NCBI RefSeq assembly: GCF_030376615.1
Contig: NZ_JARRAB010000020.1
Span: 35,730 to 99,729 of the forward strand
Length of the DNA stretch: 64,000 nt
From: Pseudomonas sp. sp1636
Lineage (GTDB): Bacteria > Pseudomonadota > Gammaproteobacteria > Pseudomonadales > Pseudomonadaceae
Reading direction: 5' to 3'
This document shows, piece by piece, positions 27,686 through 36,802 of the stretch. Made by a program: the position numbers and the translations under genes. The stretch's first letter is position 1, and each line of letters opens with the position of its first letter. The notes under the pieces were generated by a model. It had not been told where the DNA came from, did not search any database, and saw only the letters and a program-made list of their open reading frames with translations.

Positions 27686-28369
27686 ATGAAGCGTTTTGTA
27701 CTGCTCGATACCGCCCAGATTCCCGATGGCTCCGGGGCGCTCTGCCTGTTCGAGTACGGCGAGGATTTTGTGATCAAGATTGCCGGTGGCGATGGCGGTC
27801 AGTTGATGAACACGCGCATGCACGGCTCGGAAGACGCCCTGGCGGCGATTCCTTGCAAAAAAGTCGCCGGGCGTCCGGATTCGCGGGTACTGATCGGCGG
27901 TCTGGGCATGGGCTTCACCCTGGCGGCGGCGCTGCAGAACCTGGGCAAGACGGCCGTAGTGGAGGTGGCCGAACTGGTGCCCGGGGTGGTCGAGTGGAAC
28001 CGCGGTCCGCTGGGGGCCAAGGCCGGCTACCCGTTGCTCGATTCGCGCACGCGGGTGGTGCAGGATGATGTGGCCAATTGCCTGAAGACGGCGGATAAAC
28101 GTTATGACGCCATCATGCTCGACGTCGACAACGGCCCCGAAGGCCTGACCCAGAAGCGCAACAGCTGGCTGTATGGCGCGCAAGGCTTGCAGCGCTGTCA
28201 CCAGGCGTTGCGGCCCAAGGGGCTGCTGGCGGTGTGGTCGGCCAGTGCCGACCGGCAGTTCGCCGACAAGGTGCGCAAGGCCGGCTTCAAGGTGGACGAA
28301 GTGCAGGTCTATGCCCATGGCAACAAGGGTACCCGGCACACCATCTGGATTGCCGAAAAACTCAAATAG
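27686..28369 (+). CDS. Spermidine synthase-like methyltransferase-fold protein
   Basis: 227 residues with the SAM/decarboxy-SAM-binding fold. It shows VLIGGLGMGFTLAAALQNLG (motif I), AVVEVAELVPGVVEWNRGPL and YDAIMLDVDNGPEGLTQKRN, the last corresponding to the catalytic Asp region of polyamine aminopropyltransferases. It lacks the N-terminal tetramerisation domain of true SpeE, so it may be a related protein of unknown substrate. ATG 27686 follows CATGAGGCCGCC. It lies 52 bp after the ZIP gene and may be co-transcribed with it. Confidence 0.78.
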   Translation: MKRFVLLDTAQIPDGSGALCLFEYGEDFVIKIAGGDGGQLMNTRMHGSEDALAAIPCKKVAGRPDSRVLIGGLGMGFTLAAALQNLGKTAVVEVAELVPGVVEWNRGPLGAKAGYPLLDSRTRVVQDDVANCLKTADKRYDAIMLDVDNGPEGLTQKRNSWLYGAQGLQRCHQALRPKGLLAVWSASADRQFADKVRKAGFKVDEVQVYAHGNKGTRHTIWIAEKLK

Positions 28370-28569
28370 CCGAACAGCAGGCGTTGTCGCGCAGGCTGCT
28401 TAGCGAATTGCCAGTTTGCCGATGTGGCCATCATTCAGACTGGCGAAGTCAGGGGTTCGGCTCGCTCCCGGCAGGCGATGACAGGGTTCTGTGTCGGTTT
28501 GCGGGCGCGCAATGCCCGGCAAAGGGCGAGGTCGATATATACTGCGCGGCATTCTGATGGGAGAGCCGC

Positions 28570-29703
28570 GTGGCTATTGATATTCACTGGATTCGCGACA
28601 ACGCCAGCCTGGCGCAGTATTGCCTCAGCTGGCGCAGCCTGCCCTTCGTGGCGGTGGACACCGAGTTTATGCGGGTCGACACCTTTTACCCGATTGCCGG
28701 CCTGCTGCAGGTCAGCGAAGGCGAGCGGGCCTACCTGATCGACCCGCTGCTGATCGACGACTGGGCGCCGTTCAGCGCCTTGCTGCAAGACCCGGCCGTG
28801 GTCAAGGTGTTGCATGCCTGCAGCGAAGACCTGGAAGTCTTCCTGCGCCTGACCGGCAGTTTGCCAGTGGCCTTGTTCGACACCCAGTTGGCCGCCGCCT
28901 ACCTCAATCTCGGCTTCTCCATGGGCTATTCACGCCTGGTTCAGGCCGTGCTGAACATCGAGCTGCCGAAGGGCGAGACGCGTTCGGACTGGCTGCAGCG
29001 CCCACTCAGCGAAACCCAGGTCAGCTATGCCGCCGAGGATGTGTTGCACCTGGCCGAGGTCTATAACCTGCTGCAGCAACAACTGTCGGCCGAGAAAAAT
29101 GCCTGGGTGCTGGAAGACGGCGCCGAGCTGGTGGCCAGCTTGGGCCGTGAAGTCGCCCCGGAAGAGGTCTACCGCGAGGCCAAGCTGGCCTGGAAACTGT
29201 CCCGTGCGCAGTTGGCGGTGTTGCGCCAACTCTGTGCCTGGCGCGAGCGCGAGGCCAGGGCGCGCAATCAGCCGCGCAACCGCATCATCCGCGAACATTC
29301 GCTGTGGCCGTTGGCCCGCACCCAGCCGGACAATCTGGTGGCGCTGGCGCGGATCGACGACATGCACCCGAAAACCGTGCGCCAGGACGGCGAGTTCCTG
29401 CTCCAGTTGATCGAGAATGCCGCCGCCACGCCATCGGCCGATTGGCCCGAGGCGTTGCCCGAACCCTTGCCGCTGGAAGCTTCGGCATTGCTGAAGAAGC
29501 TGCGCGCCATCGGTCAGCGCGAAGCCGAGCGGCTGAACATCGCCCCGGAGCTGATGCTGCGCAAGAAAACCCTCGAAGCCCTGCTGAAAACCGGCTACCC
29601 CAATGGCCCCTACCAATTGCCGGACTCGCTGCGCGGCTGGCGCCGTGAGTTGATGGGCCAGGCACTGCTCGATTGCCTGGCTGCTACAGGAGAATCCGCG
29701 TGA
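28570..29703 (+). CDS. rnd: Ribonuclease D
   Basis: 377-residue 3'-5' exoribonuclease for tRNA and stable RNA 3' ends. DEDDy exonuclease motifs are seen in VAVDTEFMRVDTFYPIAGLL, LHACSEDLEVFLRLTG and YAAEDVLHLAEVYNLL. An HRDC domain follows, with ARNQPRNRIIREHSLWPLAR. It starts with GTG 28570 after GGGAGAG. The stop overlaps the ycgL GTG start by 4 bp. A TATATACT -10-like box lies at about 28536. Confidence 0.95.
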   Translation: MAIDIHWIRDNASLAQYCLSWRSLPFVAVDTEFMRVDTFYPIAGLLQVSEGERAYLIDPLLIDDWAPFSALLQDPAVVKVLHACSEDLEVFLRLTGSLPVALFDTQLAAAYLNLGFSMGYSRLVQAVLNIELPKGETRSDWLQRPLSETQVSYAAEDVLHLAEVYNLLQQQLSAEKNAWVLEDGAELVASLGREVAPEEVYREAKLAWKLSRAQLAVLRQLCAWREREARARNQPRNRIIREHSLWPLARTQPDNLVALARIDDMHPKTVRQDGEFLLQLIENAAATPSADWPEALPEPLPLEASALLKKLRAIGQREAERLNIAPELMLRKKTLEALLKTGYPNGPYQLPDSLRGWRRELMGQALLDCLAATGESA

Positions 29704-29993
29704 AACGCATCTGCTCGATCTACAAAAGCCCGCGCAAGAACGAGATGTACCTCTATGTGCTGAAAAGCGATGCCCTGGAGCGGGTGCCGGAAAGCCTGCT
29801 GGCGGCGTTCGGCCCGCCGACCCTGGCCTTCAGCATGGTGCTCACCCCGGAGCGCAAGCTGGCCCGCGAGGACATCCACACCGTGCTGGAAAACCTCGAG
29901 AAGCAGGGCTACCACCTGCAGATGCCGCCGCCGGAAGATGACTACATCGAGCACCTGCCGGACGAATTGCTGCGCCGCAACGACCCGGTGTGA
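29700..29993 (+). CDS. ycgL: YcgL family protein
   Basis: 97 residues, DUF709. It shows KRICSIYKSPRKNEMYLYVL and FGPPTLAFSMVLTPERKLAR, and ends in YIEHLPDELLRRNDPV. It is a small cytosolic protein of unknown function conserved in gammaproteobacteria and regularly next to rnd. GTG 29700 overlaps the rnd stop (GTGA), so it is translated by coupling. Confidence 0.92.
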   Translation: MKRICSIYKSPRKNEMYLYVLKSDALERVPESLLAAFGPPTLAFSMVLTPERKLAREDIHTVLENLEKQGYHLQMPPPEDDYIEHLPDELLRRNDPV

Positions 29994-29998
29994 CCGCC

Positions 29999-30931
29999 AT
30001 GCGCGTCCTGATCGGCGAAACCGCACATGCCCGCTATGCCGAGCTGCTGAGCCAGGCGCTGCCTGGACTTGAGCTGCACGGCAGCGCCGATCCGCTCGAA
30101 CTGGCACACTGGGCGGGGCGTTGTCCGCTCTGGCTCGGTCAGCCGGATCTGCTCGCCGCCTTGCTGGAGCAGGGCCACCAGCCGCAGTGGCTGCAGTCGA
30201 CCTGGGCCGGCATCGCGCCGCTGCTGGCGGCCGACCTGCCGCGCGATTACCAGTTGAGCCGCGCGGTGGGCATCTTCGGCCAGGTGATGGCCGAATACGT
30301 GCTCTGTCACCTGTTGGCTCACGAGCGCCAGTTGTTCGCCCGTCTGGCCGCCCAGGTCGAGCGCTGCTGGGATAACCGCCTGCCGCAGAGCCTGGCCGGG
30401 CGTCGGGTATTGATCGTCGGCAGCGGCGATATCGGCCTGAGCGTGGCGCAGTTCCTCGCCCCGTTCGGCGTCGAGCTGTACGGCGTGGCCAGTCGCGCGC
30501 GCGTCTTGCCGCCTTTTCTTGAAGTAGCCGGCCTCGATCAGCTGCCGCGCCTGGCCAGCCAGGTCGATTACCTGATCAACCTGTTGCCGGACACCCCGGC
30601 CACGCGCGATATCTACGATGCCGCGCTACTCGCCCAACTCAAGCCCAGTGCCTTGTTGATCAATGCCGGACGCGGTGTGGCCGTGGTCGATGCCGATCTG
30701 GTCGCGGCGCTGCAGCAGGGCCGGTTGGCCGGCGCGGTGATCGATGTCTGCCGCGAGGAGCCGCTGCCGGTTGACCACCCGTTCTGGAACGCGCCGCGCC
30801 TGTTGCTCACCGGGCACAGCTCCGCGCCCACCGAGCCACGCCTGCTGGTGCAGTTGTTCGTCGACAATCTGCGCCGTTACCAGGCCGGCCGCGCATTGCG
30901 CGGCGCGGTGGATTTTGCCCGCGGTTATTGA
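29999..30931 (+). CDS. NAD(P)-dependent D-2-hydroxyacid dehydrogenase (GhrA-like)
   Basis: 310 residues. The nucleotide-binding domain shows LAGRRVLIVGSGDIGLSVAQ (GxGxxG). The catalytic Arg, Glu and His are in ALLINAGRGVAVVDADLV, VIDVCREEPLPVDHPFWNAP and LLLTGHSSAPTEP. The substrate is likely glyoxylate or hydroxypyruvate, judging by family. The start could be ATG 29999 or, with a 4-bp overlap of the ycgL stop, GTG 29990; neither has a strong ribosome site, and coupling is probable. It is the third gene of the rnd-ycgL run. Confidence 0.87.
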   Translation: MRVLIGETAHARYAELLSQALPGLELHGSADPLELAHWAGRCPLWLGQPDLLAALLEQGHQPQWLQSTWAGIAPLLAADLPRDYQLSRAVGIFGQVMAEYVLCHLLAHERQLFARLAAQVERCWDNRLPQSLAGRRVLIVGSGDIGLSVAQFLAPFGVELYGVASRARVLPPFLEVAGLDQLPRLASQVDYLINLLPDTPATRDIYDAALLAQLKPSALLINAGRGVAVVDADLVAALQQGRLAGAVIDVCREEPLPVDHPFWNAPRLLLTGHSSAPTEPRLLVQLFVDNLRRYQAGRALRGAVDFARGY

Positions 30932-30977
30932 GTCCTGCGCATGGGGGGCTTCCCCGGGTTGCCCGCGTCGGCAAAGG

Positions 30978-31060
30978 CATCGCGCTGGGGTCGGCCCTCC
31001 TACAAAAGCAGCAAACACCGCTATCCCTGTAGGAGGCGGTGGTTTGCTTGCCATTCGGCC
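30978..31060. repeat. REP-like pair around a spacer
   Basis: GCTGGGGTCGGCCCTCCTAC and CCCTGTAGGAGGCGGTGG face each other across AAAGCAGCAAACACCGCTAT. The same arrangement (CCTCCTACA ... ACACCGCTATCCCTGTAGGAGG) recurs at 53220-53265. Confidence 0.65.
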
Positions 31061-31130
31061 CGCCGGCCTTGGCCGCGTGCGGGGGGCGCGCTAGACTGCC
31101 GGCCTTTTCGCCAGTCACCGTACCCTCGCC

Positions 31131-31580
31131 ATGGCCGCCAAAGTCGAACCCTTCTGGAAACGCAAAACCCTCGAACAGCTCGATCAGGACGAGTGGGAGT
31201 CGTTGTGCGACGGCTGCGGCCTGTGCTGCCTGCAAAAGCTCGAGGATGAGGACGACGGCAGCGTCTACTACACGCGTGTCGCCTGCAAGTTGCTGGATCT
31301 GGATACCTGCCGCTGCACCGACTACGGCAATCGCCGGCAATTCGTGGCCGATTGCATCCAGCTCACCCCGGCCCAGGCCGACCAGTTCCAGTGGCTGCCG
31401 CCGACCTGCGCCTATCGCCTGGTCAGCGAAGGCAAGGATCTGCTGCTGTGGCATCACCTGGTCTGCGGCGACCCTGAACAAGTGCACAAGCAGCGGATTT
31501 CCCAAGCCGGGCGCATGCTCAGCGAAAACAGCGTGGCCGAGGACGACTGGGAAGAACACCTGATTTTTCGCGCCGGCTGA
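31131..31580 (+). CDS. ycgN: YcgN family cysteine-cluster protein (UPF0260)
   Basis: 149 residues. The N-terminal EPFWKRKTLEQLDQDEWESL is followed by a cysteine-rich block, CDGCGLCCLQKLEDEDDGS, ACKLLDLDTCRCTDYGNR and ADCIQLTP. This is the CxxCxxCC arrangement of the YkgJ/UPF0153 zinc-or-iron cluster superfamily. Function unknown. It is preceded by a REP repeat and followed by the M61-like gene 107 bp later. Confidence 0.9.
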   Translation: MAAKVEPFWKRKTLEQLDQDEWESLCDGCGLCCLQKLEDEDDGSVYYTRVACKLLDLDTCRCTDYGNRRQFVADCIQLTPAQADQFQWLPPTCAYRLVSEGKDLLLWHHLVCGDPEQVHKQRISQAGRMLSENSVAEDDWEEHLIFRAG

Positions 31581-31687
31581 GGCGGTTTGCGCGTTAAAAC
31601 GCTATAACGCTCAGGTTGTATTGAGTTGCACGGCTGGTTTCCGGTCTATGCAATGCACTGACCCGTCCCGTCAAGGAAATGCCCATC

Positions 31688-32917
31688 ATGATGATCTGTC
31701 GCCGTTTGTCGTTCGCCTTACTGCTGAGCCTGTGCGCACCGCTATGGGCGGCGCAGAAAGTCGACCTGGATTACCACGTGCGCTTCCTGCCCGAGAGCGA
31801 TCAGGCCGAAGTCAGCCTGACCCTGGAGAAAGGCGAGCGGGTGCTCAGCCTGGCGTTCGATCTGGGCGATAAGGGCGACTACAGCGACTTCAGTGCCGAC
31901 GGCGAATGGATCCAGGAAAGCCCCCAGCGTGGTGTCTGGCAGCCAGGCCAGGGGGTGGCCAAGCTGAGCTACCGCGTGCGTATCAGTCAACCGCGCGGGG
32001 ACAACCGTTTCGACGCGCGCATGACCGAGGACTGGGCCCTGCTGCGCGGCGACCACCTGGTGCCCAGCGCCCAGTTGCGTCAGGAGGACAAGACCGAACT
32101 GGTCGCGCGCCTGCAGTTCGAGCTGCCCAAGGGCTGGCGTGGCGTCGAGACCGGCTGGCCGCGTATCGGCAAGAACCGGTTTCGTATCGACAACCCGCAG
32201 CGCAAGTTTGACCGCCCGACCGGCTGGATCCTCGCTGGCAAGATAGGCACGCGCCGCGCCAAGCTCGGTGAGACCGATGTGACCATCGCCGCGCCGATTG
32301 GCGAGGGCATGCGCCGCATGGACATTCTCACCCTGCTGACTTTCGTCTGGCGGGAAGCCCAGGCGGTGTTCCCGCGCGACCCGGCCAAACTGCTGATCGT
32401 CGGTGCCGGCGACCCCATGTGGCGTGGTGGCCTGTCGGCGTCCAACTCCTATTACATGCACGCCGACCGCCCGCTGTTCAGCGAGAACGGCACCAGCTCC
32501 CTGGTGCATGAGCTGGTGCATGTGTTCAGCCGCATTCGGGCGCGCGATCGCAGCGACTGGATTACCGAGGGCTTGGCCGAGTACTACGCCATCGAACTGG
32601 TGCGCCGCGCGGGTGGTTTGAGTGAAGAGCGCTACCAGAAAGTCCGCGAGCAGCAAGTTAAGTGGAGCAAATCGGTGAAGAGCCTGCGCGGCAATAATGT
32701 CAGCGGCGCGGTGACCGCGCGTGCGGTGCTGTTGCTGCAGGAGCTGGATCGGGAAATTCGTCAGCAGACCAAGGGCAGCACCGAGCCGCGCTCGCTGGAC
32801 GATGTGACCCGCGGCTTGATGCGCCTGGACAAGGCCAGCACCAAGGACTTTATCGAGATCAGCGAGAACGTGATGGGCGGCCCTTCCAGCGTGCTCGCCA
32901 GCAAACTGCTGCGCTAG
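31688..32917 (+). CDS. Secreted M61-like gluzincin peptidase
   Basis: 409 residues. The signal peptide MMICRRLSFALLLSLCAPLW ends near WAA-QK. The zinc site HELVHVFSRIRA with downstream WITEGLAEYYAIEL gives the HExxH-like HELVH...E pattern of M61 and M1 peptidases. Here the first motif reads H-E-L-V-H and the third ligand is the Glu of TEGLAEYY. The N-terminal half (about residues 25-190) is a beta-rich domain (VDLDYHVRFLPESDQAEVSL). ATG 31688 is preferred because AAGGA lies 10 bp upstream. It is probably periplasmic; the substrate is unknown. Confidence 0.8.
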   Translation: MMICRRLSFALLLSLCAPLWAAQKVDLDYHVRFLPESDQAEVSLTLEKGERVLSLAFDLGDKGDYSDFSADGEWIQESPQRGVWQPGQGVAKLSYRVRISQPRGDNRFDARMTEDWALLRGDHLVPSAQLRQEDKTELVARLQFELPKGWRGVETGWPRIGKNRFRIDNPQRKFDRPTGWILAGKIGTRRAKLGETDVTIAAPIGEGMRRMDILTLLTFVWREAQAVFPRDPAKLLIVGAGDPMWRGGLSASNSYYMHADRPLFSENGTSSLVHELVHVFSRIRARDRSDWITEGLAEYYAIELVRRAGGLSEERYQKVREQQVKWSKSVKSLRGNNVSGAVTARAVLLLQELDREIRQQTKGSTEPRSLDDVTRGLMRLDKASTKDFIEISENVMGGPSSVLASKLLR

Positions 32918-32924
32918 ACCACTA

Positions 32925-33060
32925 TCGCCGCGAGGCGCGTGACCTATATGGATGTGGGAAATGCCGCCAGCCCGTCAGGAACGGGTGCGGCCCTCCTGCA
33001 GGGGGTCGCGGTGCTGGCCGCTTTTGTAGGAGGGCCGACCTCGGCGCGATGCTTTTGATT
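32925..33060. repeat. Composite REP-like repeat
   Basis: Contains GATGTGGGAAATGCCGCCAG, CCCGTCAGGAACGGGTGCGG and TGTAGGAGGGCCGACCTCGG, then GCGATGCTTTTGATTGTTGG. Read in reverse complement it matches the order of segments at 53260-53418, so it is one long copy of the same composite repeat in the opposite direction. Confidence 0.65.
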
Positions 33061-33080
33061 GTTGGGCAGGCCTGCGGCCT

Positions 33081-33548
33081 CTAGAACTTGGGCCCGGACT
33101 TGGTGTGGTTGCCCTTGGCCATGCGGTCGTAGAGCACCACATTGACCGTCGCTGCGAGGTTCATGCAGCCCTGGGTGGGGATATAGATCACGTCCTCGCA
33201 CCAGGCGCGGATCTCCTTGTCGAGGGAGCCGTCTTCCGGGCCGAAGATATAGATGGCGCGATCCGGGTGGGTGTATTGCGGCAAGGGGCGGGCGCCGTCG
33301 ACCAACTCCACCGCGACCGGGGTGCAGCCCAGCGGAATGATCTTCTGCAGGTCATCGATGCCGATCAGCGGGATATCCATATAAACGCGCTTGGTGTCGG
33401 TGATGAAGTCGCGGGCGCGTTCATAGCGCTTGCCGGTGTAGAACACCGAGCTGACCCCATAGCAACCCGCCGCGCGCATGACGGCGCCGACGTTCTCTGG
33501 GGATTTTGGGTTGAATAAACCAATGCAGCTGTATCGTTTGTTCGCCAC
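33081..33548 (-). CDS. SpoU/TrmH-family RNA 2'-O-methyltransferase
   Basis: 155 residues with the SPOUT knot motifs: LFNPKSPENVGAVMRAAGCY, IYIFGPEDGSLDKEIRAWC and CMNLAATVNVVLYDRMAKGN. It modifies ribose 2'-OH in tRNA or rRNA; the target cannot be told from sequence. The start is placed at GTG 33548 (giving MANKRYSCIG) with AAGG upstream; ATG 33578 would add ten residues. It is monocistronic on the minus strand. Confidence 0.87.
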   Translation of the reverse strand: MANKRYSCIGLFNPKSPENVGAVMRAAGCYGVSSVFYTGKRYERARDFITDTKRVYMDIPLIGIDDLQKIIPLGCTPVAVELVDGARPLPQYTHPDRAIYIFGPEDGSLDKEIRAWCEDVIYIPTQGCMNLAATVNVVLYDRMAKGNHTKSGPKF

Positions 33549-33695
33549 GTAGCCGGCCTTGCGGGTAAAAACCGGCATTATACGGGGTTAAGGCGAGGGG
33601 GCTCGCTCTTTGCGCGTTGGAGCGCGGCCACGCCCGGCGTGCCCTGGTCGCCAGCGCCGCGCAGCGGCATGCATGAGTCCGCTCTGCAAGCAGCC

Positions 33696-34070
33696 TCAGT
33701 CTTTGTTTTTCAGCAGGGCAGCCAGGTCGGCGAAGGCCTTGTGGGTCGATTTCGCTCCTTGCGGGCTGGCGGTCGAGCCCTCGCTGAAGTACTGCTGGTC
33801 GGTGTAGCGCGCGTGCTCGTTGTCGTGGCAGTACAGGCACAGCAACTCCCAGTTGGAGCCATCTTGCGGGTTGTTGTCGTGGTTGTGGTCGCGGTGGTGC
33901 ACGGTCAACTCGCTCAGGCGCTTGCCGGAAAACTCCCGGGCGCAACGGCCGCAGACGTGCGGGTACATTTTCAGGGCTTTATCCCGGTAGCCTTCTTCGC
34001 GGCTGCGCTGGGCCTCGGCGAGGATGCGATCCAGCTTGGCGGTAGGCGAGGGCGATGGGTTCGTGCTCAT
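33696..34070 (-). CDS. yajD: YajD-type HNH nuclease domain protein
   Basis: 124 residues. It has an HNH/His-Me core with paired zinc-binding cysteines: MYPHVCGRCAREFSGKRLSE, LTVHHRDHNHDNNPQDGSNW and ELLCLYCHDNEHARYTDQQY. The length and the YFSEGS tail match E. coli YajD. It is intracellular, and its role is not established. Not part of an evident operon. Confidence 0.88.
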   Translation of the reverse strand: MSTNPSPSPTAKLDRILAEAQRSREEGYRDKALKMYPHVCGRCAREFSGKRLSELTVHHRDHNHDNNPQDGSNWELLCLYCHDNEHARYTDQQYFSEGSTASPQGAKSTHKAFADLAALLKNKD

Positions 34071-34201
34071 GGTTGGTCTCGTGGCTAAACACTAATACCG
34101 ACAGTGTAGCCCTGCCGGTGGTCGGCGAGAACAGCCGGACGGGCACTTATCGAACCCGCGCGTGCCCAAAGGCCAAGAGCCCGGATAACAGGAGGTGGAT
34201 G

Positions 34202-34528
34202 ATGCGCCTGACCAGCGTGTTGCCGTTGGCCCTGGCGGCCCTGTGCAGTCTCGCGTCTTATGCGCGGGACTACCCCGGGCTCATCCCCCAGGAGCGGCCG
34301 GCCGGCTCGCCCGGCACCGCTACGCCGCAGCCCTTCAGCCAGCCGCTGCCGCGCAATCTGCCGAGTCCGGCGCCGAATAATCCGCCCTTGCTCAACGACG
34401 GTACGGGCTACAAGGCCAATCCCTCCGGCGGTTCCCTGGCTCCGCCAGATGGCGAGTTACCGCTACTGGAGCAGCAGCGCCAGCGCAACAGTCAGGGCTT
34501 GCCGGGCAGCCGCAAGGGCCGCGAATAA
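34202..34528 (+). CDS. Putative secreted proline-rich small protein
   Basis: 108 residues. The signal peptide MRLTSVLPLALAALCSLASY is cleaved near SYA-RD. The mature part is rich in Pro, Gly and Asn (NLPSPAPNNPPLLNDGTGYK) with no recognised domain, and ends basic (GLPGSRKGRE). The perfect site GGAGG lies 7-11 bp before ATG 34202, with an alternative ATG at 34199. Function unknown; likely periplasmic and mostly disordered. Confidence 0.72.
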   Translation: MRLTSVLPLALAALCSLASYARDYPGLIPQERPAGSPGTATPQPFSQPLPRNLPSPAPNNPPLLNDGTGYKANPSGGSLAPPDGELPLLEQQRQRNSQGLPGSRKGRE

Positions 34529-34622
34529 ACTGAGCCTTGCCAGCAATGACAAAGCTTCGCGGCGAGCAGCCTGGAGTTCGAGCGTGGCGGATGCGGATCG
34601 CTGTCAACCGCTCTGCAGGCGC

Positions 34623-36665
34623 CTAGCCCAGCTTGAACACCTTGAACAGAAAGGCATATTCCAGCGCCACGTCCCTGAGTGCCTGGTAGCGTCCGCTCAT
34701 GCCGCCATGACCGGCGTCGAGGTCGGTCTTGAGCAGCAGCAGGCGGTTATCGGTCTTGTTGGCGCGCAGCTTGGCCACCCACTTGGCCGCCTCCCAATAC
34801 TGCACGCGGCTGTCGTTGTAGCCGGCCACGGCGAGTATTGCCGGGTAGGCCTGGGCCTTGACGTTTTCGTAGGGCGCGTAGTTTTTGATCCGCTCGAACA
34901 CCGCGGGCTCGTGCGGGTCGCCCCATTCGTCGTACTCGGTCACGGTCAGCGGCAGATCGGGATTCTGCATGGTATTGAGCACGTCGACGAAGGGCACCTC
35001 GGCGATGGCGGCGGCGAACAATTCGGGGCGCTGGTTGAGCACCGCGCCGATCAGCAGGCCGCCGGCGCTGCCGCCGCTGATGGCGAGCCGATCCGGACTG
35101 GTGTAGCCGCTGGCGATCAGGTGCTCGGCACAGGCGATGAAGTCGCTGAAGCTGTTGTGCTTGTGTTCCAGTTTGCCGGCGCGGTACCAGGCTTCGCCCA
35201 GCTCGCCGCCGCCGCGCACATGGGCAATGGCGAAGACGCAACCGCGCTCAAGCAGGCTCAGGCGCGCGTGGGAGAACCAGGGGTCGAGGCTTTCGCCGTA
35301 GGCACCGTAGCCATAGAGGTAGAGCGGGGCAGGCTGGCCAAGCACGGCACGCTTGGCCACCAGGCTGATGGGCACCTGGCTGCCGTCCGGGGCGGTGGCC
35401 CACAGGCGCTGGCTGACATAGCTGTCGGCGTCGAACGGGCCGAGTACCGGGGTTTCCTTGAGTACCTGTTGTGCGCCGCTGGCGAGACTCAGTTGGCGGA
35501 TCTGCGCCGGACGGTTGAGTGCTTCGTAGCGCAGACGAATCACCGGGCTGGCGAACTCCAGGCTGTCCTGCACGTAGAGGCTGTAGGCGGCATCCGGCAG
35601 GATCACCCGATAGGCGGGTTGATCCCGGGCATGCACCTCGATGATCGGCAGGCCACCCTCGCGCAGGCTGAGGATCAGCGCGCTGTCGTTCAAACTCACG
35701 CCTTCGAGCATCACCTGCGGGTCATGGCCGCGTAGTGGCTGCCAATGTTCGCGGCTCGGCGTCTGCGCGGCGGTGCTTTGCTTCACGCAGTACAAGGCGA
35801 AGTTGATACCGCTCTGGTTGCTGCGGATCAGCCAGGCCCAGTCGCCATCGACTTTGCCGTGGTCGACGTAATATTCGTGACCGTCCTCGCGTGTTGCCAG
35901 GCAGCTGAATGTCGCGTCCGGGGTGTCGGCATCCAGCACCCAGACCTCGCTGGTGGTTTTGCTATTGAGCAGCAGCACCAACTGACGTTCGGAACTGGCG
36001 CGGTAGCAGTTGAGAAAGAAACGCCCGTCGGCCTCGTGGAACACCAGTTCGGCCGAGTCGCTGCCGAGCCGGTGGCGATACAGCTTGTGCGGGCGATGGC
36101 AGTCGTCCAGTTCGCCGAAGAACAGCGTCTGGCTGTCGTTGGCCCAGGTCATGCTGCCGTCGCAGTCGGTGAAGGGCAGCTCGCTGAGCTCGCCAGTGAC
36201 CAGGTTCTTGACGAACAGCTGGTAAGTCTCGTCGCCGCTGGTGTCCAGGCTGTAGGCCAGAAGCTGGTGGTCCTGGCTGACGCTGAAGCTGCCGAGCGAG
36301 AGAAAACCGCCGTTGGCCAGGGCGTTGGGGTCGAGTAGCAGTTGCTCGGCGCTTTCATCGGCGTCGAGCGAGCCATCGGCCGGGCGCGGGCAGCGGTAGT
36401 GGCGCGGGTATTCGTCGCCGGCGGTGGTGCGTTGGTAATACAGATAGGCGCCCCAGGGCGAAGGCAGCGACAGGTCGGTCTCGCGGATACGGCCCTTGAT
36501 CTCCTGGAACAGCGCTTCGCGCAGCTCGCGTTGCTCGGCCAATTCGGCTTCCAGGTAGGTGTTTTCTGCCTTGAGGTACTCGAGTACTTCCTCGCTGTCG
36601 CGCTTCTCCAGCCAGCGGTAAGGGTCGGCTGCGTTCTCGGTGCGGGCGATAGGGGCGTGCGGCAT
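34623..36665 (-). CDS. ptrB: Oligopeptidase B (S9A serine peptidase)
   Basis: 680-residue cytosolic peptidase cleaving after Arg/Lys in short peptides. The N-terminal seven-blade propeller is followed by the alpha/beta hydrolase domain. The nucleophile Ser is in RLAISGGSAGGLLIGAVLNQ, the Asp region in YDEWGDPHEPAVF and AVAGYNDSRVQYWEAAKW, and the His near DLDAGHGGMSGRYQALRD. It begins MPHAPIARTENAADPYRWLE. It is divergent from the membrane protein gene at 36803, with a hairpin repeat between them. Confidence 0.94.
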   Translation of the reverse strand: MPHAPIARTENAADPYRWLEKRDSEEVLEYLKAENTYLEAELAEQRELREALFQEIKGRIRETDLSLPSPWGAYLYYQRTTAGDEYPRHYRCPRPADGSLDADESAEQLLLDPNALANGGFLSLGSFSVSQDHQLLAYSLDTSGDETYQLFVKNLVTGELSELPFTDCDGSMTWANDSQTLFFGELDDCHRPHKLYRHRLGSDSAELVFHEADGRFFLNCYRASSERQLVLLLNSKTTSEVWVLDADTPDATFSCLATREDGHEYYVDHGKVDGDWAWLIRSNQSGINFALYCVKQSTAAQTPSREHWQPLRGHDPQVMLEGVSLNDSALILSLREGGLPIIEVHARDQPAYRVILPDAAYSLYVQDSLEFASPVIRLRYEALNRPAQIRQLSLASGAQQVLKETPVLGPFDADSYVSQRLWATAPDGSQVPISLVAKRAVLGQPAPLYLYGYGAYGESLDPWFSHARLSLLERGCVFAIAHVRGGGELGEAWYRAGKLEHKHNSFSDFIACAEHLIASGYTSPDRLAISGGSAGGLLIGAVLNQRPELFAAAIAEVPFVDVLNTMQNPDLPLTVTEYDEWGDPHEPAVFERIKNYAPYENVKAQAYPAILAVAGYNDSRVQYWEAAKWVAKLRANKTDNRLLLLKTDLDAGHGGMSGRYQALRDVALEYAFLFKVFKLG

Positions 36666-36748
36666 GGGGACTCCAAGTCGGTATGGCCGACAGTCAAGGC
36701 GCCGGGCTTCGGAAAAGCCGTTATCATAAGCCGCACTGCGTCAGCAGG

Positions 36749-36790
36749 CCGTTGAAAAATGCAGCCTTCGCGCGCTGTATTTTTCAACGG
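36749..36790. repeat. Hairpin repeat between divergent genes
   Basis: CCGTTGAAAAATGCAG (36749-36764) and CTGTATTTTTCAACGG (36775-36790) are complementary except for one position, around a 10-base loop. This form is common between genes in Pseudomonas. It ends 13 bp before the start codon at 36803, so the RNA hairpin could touch translation of that gene. Confidence 0.6.
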
Positions 36791-36802
36791 GCCAGCCCCG
36801 TC